Below are positions 26,384 through 36,335 of a stretch of 64,000 bases of DNA, in pieces. Made by a program: the position numbers and the translations under genes. A model generated the notes under the pieces. That model saw only the letters and a program-made list of their open reading frames with translations, was not told the DNA's origin and made no database searches. The stretch covers positions 50,716,001 to 50,780,000 of the forward strand of contig CM060733.1 in the NCBI GenBank assembly GCA_030704615.1, given 5' to 3'. Source of the stretch: Takakia lepidozioides. Lineage: Eukaryota > Streptophyta > Takakiopsida > Takakiales > Takakiaceae. Position 1 is the stretch's first letter; every line of letters starts with the position of its first letter.

Positions 26384-27594
26384 CTCACTTGGACAGGCGA
26401 TCTTTGCCCCTACAAGTTTGAACCCAGTTTGATTGAGGCATATTGCCTTGCTCATTAAGTAAATAGAACCAAAGCGGTTGGGCCTCTTACCCTCCCTCCC
26501 ATAGCAAAACTTGTAATAGTATTTCATCTCCCAATAGTTAGTGTATATTTCACTTCACCAGCTGTCCGCACTCTCGTTTAGTGCCTTACTGCGAGTACAC
26601 ACTCCTGAGATGCAGTTCAATATTAGCCCTCAAGCATTCTGAGTGCCGAGCACTCCTACATCCCTTCAAATTCTGCACAAATTCTACAATTTCCAACCAC
26701 TATAGTTTTTTTCCCCCGGAGATTAGGGTCGTGAATTGGACAGTGACAAGATGAAAAGGATGAAGTTGAGAGAAAGAGGAGGATGGAGGGGCAATCTTAG
26801 TACAATCTCCCCTATCCACCTTATGTATCTACTCGTATTACTGAAACGTTGAATAAAGATGTCACTGCTTCAATGCAATCCCTGCTCTCTTTTTGCAATG
26901 GTGTTTGCCGCTGATTCAAGAAGATGCAAGATACTAAACTGATTATGAATGCATATGAGCTGAAGCCATGGAGATCCCGGGACTTTACCCATTTACCACT
27001 TACCATATCAATAATATGGCTTCTTTCCCTGACTATGGTTGAAGGAGGACATTGTAGGAAGTGCTGATGCTTCCATAGATCCTTAGTGAGAAAGTCCGTT
27101 CAGATTCCTCCCTTCCTTGAAGGATATGTGTACATGGTAGGAAGATTTCTCTCTTTCATATATTTTGAAAATTTGAAGTACAGTGACTCTCTCTCTCTTC
27201 TGGGTTGCATCATTCTGCACACAAGCTCCTGATAGAAAATCTGATGTGGGAGATATTAATGTAGGTAATCTTGCTAACATGATTTCACTTGAGTCTGGAT
27301 TAGAGTTTAGAGGGCATGGACATCACCTCACCGAGGCGAAGTTTTCTCATGGGCCAGTGGAATAGAAGTATCACCAGTATCACCCCAATCCATGAAGGGG
27401 TCGATGGACGGTTGAAGGATCGCTTTTGAAGGAGTTTTTCTCGGAAACTAAGTGTAATTCCAGATACAAGACTTGAATGGCCTTTCTTGCCAAAAGTTTT
27501 GCAAGGCCTACTTGTCACAGCCAACATTCTTGTTGAGATGTCAAAATATGTTGAAACTTCCAATAAAAGGGCCACATACTTTTTCTTTTTCTTT
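26384..27594. other. 3' flank of CslA and intergenic DNA
   Basis: No coding segment recognised. The first part is probably the 3' UTR. Remaining ORFs are short and lack any family signature. Confidence 0.5.
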
Positions 27595-27596
27595 TC

Positions 27597-27835
27597 CTCA
27601 ATATAATGGAAACCTGGGAGCGACAGCTCACAATTCAGGCCCTTCAAGTTGAGGAGGGGGAAAAATTAACCCCCTTTCATTTATTGGCCATGAGACATAC
27701 AGGACGATCAACGCCCAGACATACCGGAACAATCCCACACACGGGTGTGTGCAGGGCAGCGGGTTCGAACCCCCAACCACTAGGGCGACACATTGGGCAC
27801 TTACCAGCTGAGCTACCATCCAATGTGCCATATGT
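27597..27835 (-). mobile_element. tRNA-derived SINE-like element with LINE-type tail
   Basis: Read on the minus strand, it has an A-box-like TGGTAGCTCAGCTGGTAAG at 27820-27802 and a perfect B-box GGGTTCGAACCC at 27772-27761. A pyrimidine-rich tail TTAATTTTTCCCCCTCCTCA follows at about 27670-27650. It ends in an A-rich run (GAAAAGAAAAAGAAAAAG) near 27597-27580. No target duplication was confirmed. It is a different subfamily from the T-tailed SINEs at 14.5 and 63.7 kb. Confidence 0.75.
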
Positions 27836-28213
27836 TCCAACAGTTGACCACGCTAATAAAAATCATCTTACATTACATTTAAAAAAAAAAATAAAAAACA
27901 GGAGGAAAAAAAACAAAAAACAGCGGACAGTGGCCCTAGGAAATTTATTGCAATTATTGGAGGGAAAAAATTAAACCCTCTCTCTACAGGATAAGACACA
28001 CATAGTCAGTGAAGGGGGGACCATTCTACTCAGCATGAATAAGACACCAACTAAGAAGGCCCGGGCCTTTGCATACGAAACATTCCAGGGGTGAGTTACC
28101 AAGGTGGTACTAAGCTAAGCCTGTCTGCTTCTGAAGTGACTTATAGCCTATGATGCATACTTATGATATAGTCCTGATTGACCATGATTAGCGGAAGTTG
28201 AGCCTGGAGGCCT

Positions 28214-28404
28214 TTGATGATTGTTTGATGTGCTTCCAATTGACGTCCCTGTCAAACTCCAACAAGGTGGTGGATGGTGCCACTAATGTCCCTCCAGCTC
28301 CTCGGGGGCATTGATGATTGTTTGATGTGCTTCATTGACGTCCCTATCAAACTCCAACAAAGCGGTGGATGGGGCCACTAATGTCCCTCCAGCTCTTGGA
28401 GGGC
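28214..28404. repeat. Two-copy direct duplication, about 97 bp
   Basis: TTGATGATTGTTTGATGTGC starts at 28214 and again at 28311. Similarity continues through CCACTAATGTCCCTCCAGCT in both copies with about ten differences. It lies inside the LINE-3 3' coding region and alters its reading frame. Confidence 0.85.
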
Positions 28405-28699
28405 AACTTGTTCTATACATAGTGGTCTGGGGAGGAGCTGAAGCAAGTGATACCTTCACGCCCCCGGGTCGATGCAAAGGTAGCATGGAGCTGGCCTACT
28501 TGGTGTTGATCTCTTTTGATATCTGTACATCTTCCAAGCTTTCCTGACTTCAATTTGCAGGTCGTGGTAAATATGGGATAGGAAAGAGGATGTCTGGCAT
28601 GTTTTTGCAGAGAAGGTTTTATCGCATCTTGCTTTCCATAAGTGCCAGAGGATGGAGGGTGAAAGCATGCTAATGTGTACCACTGACACTCCTGAAAAG

Positions 28700-29560
28700 G
28701 ACTAAATTTTGACTGCTGGCGTGTTACACCGCGGCGCGTGGACATGACATGTTGCGATGAAAACGTGATAAAATTTACAGATGATAGTGGGCACCTTGAC
28801 CCCATCCATTGGATGCTCGTACACCCTCTTGTACACCTCCAATTTTGCTCGTACACCACTAATTTTGAGTTTACGATACTAACTCAACTTCCGTTTGTCA
28901 CCATTTGTTTTCCCCTCATCACATCCAAGCTAGGTTTGGTGTGTTTGATGCCTACTTCAGTGTTGCAGATGCTTATATAATTTGTAGGAGTTTATTTGAT
29001 ATATTTTTAATTTTAAAATAATTTGCAATAAATGATACACTATTCGTAAGAACTCATTTTGGCCTCAAATTTAAAATTGGAGGACCTTGTAGCCATTTCA
29101 AGACATGGCCTTCTTCCTTTTCAGTAGCTAAACACTTTTAGTGAAAGAACTATGTTCAAATTTTGAGGTTTAGTAGTACCAAAGTTTGGTGCCCATAAGT
29201 TATGCATACTGCGTAGTAGAAAATTCCTATGATAATGGGTATTTCTGGTTTTGCAGGTCTACTGTCCTTTTTGCATTCTTCCATACCTTACATAAGCACA
29301 TGAAAATCTCTGATAGGACCTTCACATGTTATGGGTGTGAAAATGAGTCCTAAAGGATTACAACATTTTGGGACATTTGAACCTTATGCTATTCAAGACT
29401 CTTTTAGGACCCCTTATAATTGTCAAATCACAAAACAATTTATATGGGCATGACAAGAACTTCAAGGGCTTTCCAATGATATAATGTGTCTGTGGTTTCA
29501 TACTGAACTCAATATCCTAAATTTGGATCGATTGCGCCATATGTGATGGAAAACAGTTTG
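28700..29560. other. AT-rich insertion within LINE-3, no gene
   Basis: LINE homology on the minus strand breaks at about 29560 and resumes at about 28690. The intervening DNA is AT-rich apart from a short GC-rich patch near 28725. It holds only short frames, with no terminal repeats detected by eye. Confidence 0.5.
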
Positions 29561-31292
29561 TGACATCTTTTTTGGGTCCTATTAGTGTGCTTTGACCCTG
29601 GAACTTCTGAGAATATCGAAGACCGGGCAGTGGAGGGCCTTTGTCTTTGTGTTCTGGTCGTAGTTTAATAGTATGGTCAGATGAGAGAGGTGTATATGGT
29701 TCCATGTACGATAAAAAGCAGTGCAAGGGCCACACTGTTGAGGGTGCGTGACAGTGGAGCAGACAGTGCTCTAGAGTCTCCATTATGGCTGATGGGCAGC
29801 ATTTGCAGAGAAGGGCATCGTTGAAGCCCAGCCATTCACATACTTTCAAAACCCTATTTGCTATCTGCCACAGAAAGGCTGCTATCTTTGCTAGTCTTGT
29901 TTTGTTCCAAATTGTGCCCCAGTTCCAGTTCTCATCTTGGAAGTTGAAATGGCTCCATCAGTCGTTCCATTTGTTGTGATAGGATTGATGCTTTGAGAGG
30001 GCAGAGTAGGCCTTTTTGTATTAAAGGCAAAGTATGGCAATGGGGCGCAATCAAAGCTCCACTGCCACTCCTTGGGGTCCATCTGTAATTTGGCAAGTGG
30101 TCTACCTGAGATCCAGATAAAGGTTTGTGTTGCCAGCTGTAGTAGGGTAGAGAAGTGTTGAGCAGAGGGATGGGGTTCATATCCTTGGAAGGCGATAACC
30201 ACCAGTATATTCTTATATTGGGGGTCTGGGTGAAGCATAGGTAGGAAAGGGGTTGGTATTCTTGAAGGGCAAGTCTTGTAGTGTATGTGTCGACATGGAA
30301 TGGATAACCTTTGAAGCTCTGGCAGGACGATTCAGTGACAAAGAGGACGGTAATTGTGTTGTTTCAAATGATCCGTCCAGAAATTGATTTCTGGTGTGAA
30401 TGGTCCTTCCAGAGGGTTGTTTAATCACAGTGATGATGAGGTTTGAATGAGTTTATCATAGGATGTTATGGCCCTTCTATTTCCTACTATAGCAGCAGTT
30501 TGGTCCCTAGACAGGATTGAGTTGTTTTTCCATAAGTCTTTGACTTAGTTTAGACCAGATATGCCAGATGGTTCAAGTTGACCAAAGGAAGGAGCTTGGC
30601 AATTTGTGTTTGAATCCATTAACTATCCATCGCAGGGAGGGTTGCCAGGGGGCTGCTTTTAGGGATGAGGCCATGGTTATGTTCTCCGCAACCAGGAACT
30701 TCCACCAACCTCCTTCAGGTCCCAGGAATCTTGGAATCCATTTTGCCAGAAGGGCAGTGATTTGCATCTCTAGGTCAAGGACCCAAGTCCTTTTTTTTCT
30801 TTTTGGTAGCAAGATACTTGTGGTCTCTTCTTATCAGAGGGATTTCTTGCTCCCCAGATGAGGTTTCCAAGCAGCTTTTTAACTTCCTAGATTTGGGGGC
30901 TTACTGGCCTCCAGACAGAGGCAAAGTACCATATTCCTGTCGACAAGACCTGATTGGCAGCAAGAGCCTCGCAAGTAATTGAAAGGTGGTGGGATCCCCA
31001 GTATGCCAGTCTGGTTCTGAGGTTTTTTAGAGTTGGCGTGAACCTCTGTTGATTTGTGAGATTTATTCCAAATGTGTAGTCAAACAGCCTAGTTGTGGTT
31101 TGACGAGGTTGGAGCCATGTGAGGCCCCTATCTTGGCTCCAAGTGGGGCTGGGACCTAAAACGAAGTTGTGGTGTCACTGTGTGGTCCTCTTCGAAAGGT
31201 CTGTGGGACTCATTCGGGTGTGGTTGTTGCGTTGCAGGTGGAAGATCCAACATGCTTGCATTGAGTCTGGGTTGTATGGGATCAGGTGTAGA

Positions 31293-31640
31293 CACTACAC
31301 TATTCGGGGGGGGGGGGTGGTGACGCCCTGGGCGTCGCTATTGGCCTATTTCCGGGCCCACGGAAATCGGGAATCTGCAACGCGATGCTGGAGGCATCGC
31401 GCAGATGCGTCGCTATGAGAACGTCGCAGATGCAGGACTTAAGGCGACGCCGGGGGGGGGGGGGGGGGGGTCGCACATCCAACCCCCTGAAAATCCCCAC
31501 TAGCGACGCCCCAAGCGTTGCAATGCCTGGGACGTCCCGGGCATCGTTATAGTCATACAGGAGGGGGAAATATATATATATATATCGTTTTTTAAAAGCA
31601 ACGCCCTGGGGGTTGCTTATTGAGGTTTTTTGAATTATGA
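31293..31640. repeat. GC-rich GCGTCGC array, possible CACTA-type transposon end
   Basis: It opens with CACTACACTATTC at 31293-31305, then G12. Repeated direct and inverted words follow (GACGCCCTGGGCGTCGC, GCGACGCCCCAAGCG, GCAACGCCCTGGGGGTTGC), with G19 at 31452-31470. Terminal CACTA with subterminal short repeats is typical of plant CACTA (En/Spm) elements. I found no matching TAGTG end, so the call is tentative. The G runs could form quadruplexes. Confidence 0.45.
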
Positions 31641-31930
31641 ATTTTCAAAAATGGCGGGATCCACACGGTTCAAAAAATGGCGGAACACACACTTGTCACG
31701 TAGTATCAAACCTAACCCATAAGCATGTATTTGCAAGTAGCTGACACATATCGAGTTCCTAAATCATTCAACGTGTTGTTAGGCAAATTCGAACTCAAGA
31801 CCTCTAGATTATACACATAGTAAGGCACTTCACACTAAGTTCCAACATATCAATTACAAAACTTACACTCAAACACATGATTTAATTGTATATAAGATAG
31901 TTCATGCATACATCGGTTGCTCGTCGAGAC

Positions 31931-32625
31931 CAGTGTTGTATTGGTATGTCCATTTTGGCATACCAGACTGGTCCTGGTAGGTCCAACGTAGGGCCCAGTG
32001 TAGATTAGGACAAACCATGGTAGGTTATAGGATGGGTATGGGTATTTTCAATTTTGAGATACCCTGTTCCTAGGCATGGGTATGGCAAAAACTCAAATAA
32101 CATATTGGGGTAGTATGTACAATGGTATGGTATATCCCAATAGTCATCATATTGTATTCAAAGCTGAAAATAAAACTAGATTGAGGGCAACATACAAAAG
32201 GTAAAAAAACACACATGCCCATACAACCTAATATGTATTGCTCATAAATTAGTGAAGGTCTTTGTATATTAAGGCTGGATTGTAACAAATGGGAGAAAAG
32301 CTGGATGCCATGACAAAAACTGAAGAAATCCTCCGTATTATATCTTGTACGCCATACCTTGTACGCTTACCATTGTACGCCATACCTTCTACCCCACCCA
32401 TCTCCAAACACTTGAGTACTGTTCCCAATCGCAATATTGCTCTGCCAATTACTCTGACTGGTATGGTATATTCAGTTTGGGTATGGACCTGGAACCCTAA
32501 ACCCTAAGTTCTACATACACCGGGGGGATAGGTTGTATGACATACCAGCCGAGTTGGTTCTGGCATACCCTTACATATACCCTTGCACATACCCCCGTTG
32601 ATTGGCACATATCAGTACAACATTG
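31931..32625. mobile_element. hAT-like MITE, 695 bp, perfect 8-bp target duplication
   Basis: Left end CAGTGTTGTATTGGTATG at 31931-31948. The complement of the right end is CAATGTTGTACTGATATG at 32625-32608, 15 of 18 matching. Both sides carry GTCGAGAC (31923-31930 and 32626-32633), the 8-bp duplication length of hAT transposases. There is no transposase frame. The interior is rich in GGTATGGTATA words and has a telo-box at 32494-32508. Confidence 0.9.
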
Positions 32626-32633
32626 GTCGAGAC

Positions 32634-32905
32634 CTCAAAGCGACACTTTTTGCATCGCTCAAATATAAGCGACGTCTCTGGGTGTCGCTTATATTTGAGC
32701 GACACGACCTCGCATTTAAAAACCGACGTTTTTTTTTTTTTTTTTTCCTATGGTGCTTGAAGCGACGCCTGGGTGTCGCTAAGGCGTCGCAACCTCCCAA
32801 CCGACATCCGGAAGGTCGCACCAGGGGCCGACCCTAAATGCGTCGTCTAGTTGCAAATTTGGACGTGACGTGGCGTTGACGCGTCAACGTCACGTCTGAC
32901 GTTCG
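32634..32905. repeat. GCGACG-rich palindromic repeats, right side of a nested element
   Basis: Inverted copies such as CAAATATAAGCGACGTC and TGTCGCTTATATTTGAGCGA around 32658-32700 form hairpins. GCGACGCC and GGTGTCGCT recur to 32800. The perfect palindrome GTTGACGCGTCAAC sits at 32875-32888, flanked by ACGTGAC and GTCACGT. Word content matches 31310-31640, so the MITE at 31931-32625 seems to have landed in one older element. Confidence 0.5.
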
Positions 32906-32925
32906 TAGATTTTTTTTTTTGGTTA

Positions 32926-32975
32926 TTTATATTTATATATAAATATAAATATAAATATAAATATTTATATTTGTA
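32926..32975. repeat. AT-only palindromic microsatellite (ATAAAT)n
   Basis: About 50 bases of alternating TATTTA and TAAATA units that can fold on themselves. Low-complexity DNA next to the GC-rich repeat. Confidence 0.9.
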
Positions 32976-33190
32976 TTTTGTGTGTTGGGACTTCATTTGG
33001 TCTCATATGCCAATTAGTGAGGTGTCAAGCCTCACTTGGAACATGGGGAGAGGGTTGAGGAGGCTCATCTTATGTGAACTAGGGGCGGTAGAGGCACCAT
33101 TGCAGCAAGCCCACCTCTAGTGGGCACCGGATCAGATTGTGGAAAAGGAAAGTCGACGTCATTCTCTTGTGACGTTAGGGAGGTTCCCAC

Positions 33191-33648
33191 GAGTGTTGTA
33201 CCGGTATATAGGTATTGCCTGGTACGTGCACATGTATATGCACTAGTATTAGATACCAGACCAGTCTGGTATCACTTGGGAGAATACTTGGTCATACATC
33301 AGAACCAGGGCTGGTATTAATTTTTTCATACCTCATTTATTCTGGTATGTGTACTATACTACTAAGTTATGTATATATGTGCCTACATATTTGTACTTAT
33401 ATAGATTTATTTCTTTATTGTATTGTATTTTTTCACTTGATACTTGCTATGGAATGATACCAGAATTGATATCTCATACCAACTGGTATTGTGGTCATGA
33501 TATACTCATACTCATACTAGTATTTGGAAAAAGATACATCTATTATTATATAGACCAGCCTGATATGAAAGTTCTGCGATACATCTGGTACCAGGACCGA
33601 CACCAGGACCAGTCTCGTATGTCCTAAAACTGATACAAGTACAACACT
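33191..33648. mobile_element. hAT-like MITE, 458 bp, perfect 8-bp target duplication
   Basis: Left end GAGTGTTGTACCGGTATA at 33191. The complement of the right end is AGTGTTGTACTTGTATCAG from 33648 inward. GTTCCCAC flanks both sides (33183-33190 and 33649-33656). It shares terminal and internal ACCAGACYAGTCTGGTA-type words with the 695-bp element 560 bp upstream, so both belong to one family. No coding capacity. Confidence 0.9.
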
Positions 33649-33656
33649 GTTCCCAC

Positions 33657-34230
33657 CTTCATTGGCCAAATGGTGGGTAGGGGTCGAGGCTTCGCAATGC
33701 ACGACTCGCGGATTGTTCCATTCACACAGCAAACCATATCATCCGGGCTAAACCAAAATTTGTGCATACTCGACTCCCTTGATCCATATGGCCGAATCAA
33801 TCATGTGAACGTTGGAGTTGGGGTGCCTGTTGGGCCTTTCGCTATCTTGGACTTATATTTCACAAAAGTAATGGCCCTCACTGCTATGCAGCCAACTTTA
33901 GACGTAGGGGCAATGCACTCGATGTGCCATTCAGAGTCAGCACAGGCAGGGGACAGAGACATCGCATGTCACCACGAACTTGGTGCACTCCCTGTTCAGA
34001 ATGCAGAAGATCGATCGGCCAGCTGCAATTGATAAACTTCAAGGAACATTTCTTCGCCGAAGCGGCCTACAAGAAATGCAAGAGCGTGAAGTCAACAGAG
34101 ACATGGTATTCGTTAACGCGCAAGGCATTCCTAGAGTATATGTACACGGTGAGAATCAAATGCCTATGGCTCTCTAGGCGCAGGGACGCCACCTACTTCC
34201 ATAGGGCCCACCTCTGAAAGGGGGCATTAG
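33657..34230 (+). other. Coding-like but unassigned segment
   Basis: Three overlapping plus-strand frames (33670-34032, 33924-34217 and 33980-34177) have protein-like composition but none matches a family I know, and all are interrupted. It could be debris of a captured gene or transposon. No start, splice or domain evidence fixes a gene. Confidence 0.3.
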
Positions 34231-34674
34231 CCTCAAGACGAAGTGACTCTTAGTTAGGCCACCTTTGGCCGGAGTCTTCTCTTTCTCTGGTGGAATCAGT
34301 GTCATCACTTGAGTCTCAAGTGGATTATTTTTTCCTTAGTAACAAAACACACTATATTCAGGCTAGTCTTAATATAGTATGATCTCAGGCTCCTTTCCCT
34401 TTAAATGAGAGAAGAAATTGTAAATAGAGAGGAAAGCAATAATTTAAGGTACCCACTGGTCAAAAGTAGAGAGGGCAAAAAAGATAGATCTAGAAGACCC
34501 ACAAGAATAGCTGCTTGGCTCATGAAGGGGAAGAGAGAGAGAGAGAGAGGGGACCAACCGAAGATAGCGTGAATAAGAGCATCTCCTCCATGCGGGTACT
34601 GTCTCCTTCCTTTCACAGGTGGGCTGTATAAATTATATGTAGATATAGAGCTCTTTGTTTTCTACAAGAACAGC

Positions 34675-34941
34675 GTGCCAGCCATCGGATTCAGGCTTAG
34701 AGCTGTGAGCAAGGGCCTGAGGGGATCAGTTTGCAAGCAGGATTTGAGGGGAGGGAGAATGTTAGTTTCTCTGGAGACTTTGACTGGCAAGACCATTACC
34801 CTTGAAGTGCAGAGCTCTGACACTATCAAGACTGTGAGGACGAAGATCCAGGACAAGGAGGGCATCCCCCGGCTTATCTTTTTCGCTGGGAAGCAGTTGG
34901 AGGAAATTGTTACGCTCAGACTAAGACGCCGTGGACGTTGA
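34675..34941 (+). pseudogene. Degenerate ubiquitin relic
   Basis: Residues from 34759 on read as a damaged ubiquitin monomer. [20 protein letters not shown] matches the ubiquitin N-terminus with changes, then KIQDKEGIP and [12 protein letters not shown]. The PDQQ codons are missing after GIP, and the C-terminal half is garbled (TLRLRRRGR, stop). The upstream frame ends DLRGG, like the junction between ubiquitin units in a polyubiquitin gene. No intron is seen, so a retrocopy is possible. Conjugation needs the C-terminal LRGG, which is not preserved, so the frame is not a working ubiquitin. Confidence 0.82.
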
Positions 34942-35041
34942 CGACACGCCTTACCAACGAATATGCTGAAGGGCCCACTATAGAAGTGCAGTACCAGCCG
35001 GCAGAAACTAAGGAGGCCCTTCAAAGCTTTGGACGGTGTCT

Positions 35042-36335
35042 TCTTTTCTAAATGCTGAGTGAAGAGACATCTCTTAAGTAGTGTGCGGTTTTAATGTGCC
35101 CGGAAGCCCACCGATGGAGGATGTTGTTAAATTGAGGCACATCTGATCTGCTCCAAGTTGTAAGAGCTAAACTCACGAGCTCGTCAATTTTGTTTTTGCC
35201 CCGTTTTTGCTCAACGTGTAGCTGTTTAAAAGTAGTTCTCGGCAGCTGACTATCTTGCAACGTTGCAGGGCTTTAGACCATGTGATTTATTGGTGGTTGA
35301 TACGTGAATCTAATAAATCCCTTCCTATTTCTCTGTGGAAACTGACAATGAGGAAGCATTGGTATATATGTACATCGTGTGAATGTGGGGTGGTGGAAGG
35401 CTTGGTTCTACTCAACGACGCATCTGTACTAGGTTCAGTAGGATGAAGAGATCCTCATCTCCATGAGCATAGTACTATCTGGTAACAATCATTCTTAGTA
35501 ACTTAAGTAAAGACGTCAACTCTTCCTAGGCATATTTTTGACAAAACTAAGTTGCCAGTGCTCTGTAATTGTCGAGGCGCCATTGTTAGTGCTCGTGTAG
35601 AAGTTTTGAGATAGAAAAGGCAGGTCGAGCTTGAATCAATACAGCTTGAGACATGTATACATGTGGAAAGAATGCTGTAGATCACATTATCAAATATATA
35701 GAGACTCTGGAAAGAGGCCGTGAGTTATAAAGTAAACAAGAAATTGACATATGTTACAGTACCTAGAGAATACATGTATCATCTTAACAGCCACAGTTCC
35801 GAGAGCTACATTCCTCCCAGTCTGCACTGTAAAATCTTGGTTTTGCTCCATGAACCCTATAAGGGCTTTCAAATGTTCATAATGCATTACATAAAAATTT
35901 TGCCTTTTAGGCTGGCCTAGAACCCAAATATAGGTGGGCAGCTTGTTTAGAATTGTGTCCTTGAACTTTCATCACGTGTAAGTGTTGAGATTAAGTACTG
36001 ACACCCCGCTAGCAATCATCTGCATCTCAGCACGTACATTTGCAAGCTTCACGACTATCTCAAGATTGTATCGATACAGCAGCATGCACGTATACTGCAG
36101 GGAGGTACGTATGATCTTTATGAGGCCCTTTGAAGGGTCTCGTGTGTGGGGAGAGGCGAATGCCATTCTCCACCATCGGAGGTGTTATAACTTCATAGTG
36201 AGTGTGACCAAGGTATTGGTCAGGAAATTTTTCCGAAACACGTCAATTGATGCAACCCGTAGTGTCATCTAAACGGGACCAGGAGTGCGCCAGTCACAGT
36301 ATCTTTATATCTTATGCCTGGCTCGACCAGTCACT
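35042..36335. other. Intergenic, 3' flank of the MYB gene
   Basis: AT-rich DNA with no domain-bearing frame. The right end should contain the 3' UTR of the minus-strand MYB gene. Confidence 0.5.

Larger units (their letters stand above)
27875..31290 (-). mobile_element. Decayed L1-like LINE retrotransposon (LINE-3 copy), minus strand
   Basis: On the minus strand the sequence matches the 9240-9860 part of LINE-1 in order. The stretch leading to ANQVL and GIWYFASVWRP lies near 30960-30900, and LLAKWIPRFLGPEGGWWKFL near 30760-30700. Then come WTIWHIWSKL (about 30570), a zinc-binding stretch CKCCPSAIMETLEHCLLHC (about 29800-29745) and LWHLWKARCDKTF (about 28645-28610). The probable 3' end is CCTCCAATAATTGCAATAAA with TTTCCTAGGGCC near 27970-27925. 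The 5' part, including the RT palm, is missing and abuts GC-rich DNA at 31290. About 850 bp of unrelated DNA separates the zinc-binding part from its continuation. Confidence 0.83.

Noticed and set aside
32494-32508. Interstitial telomere
   Set aside because: Only two CCCTAAA units; a telo-box or chance inside a MITE.
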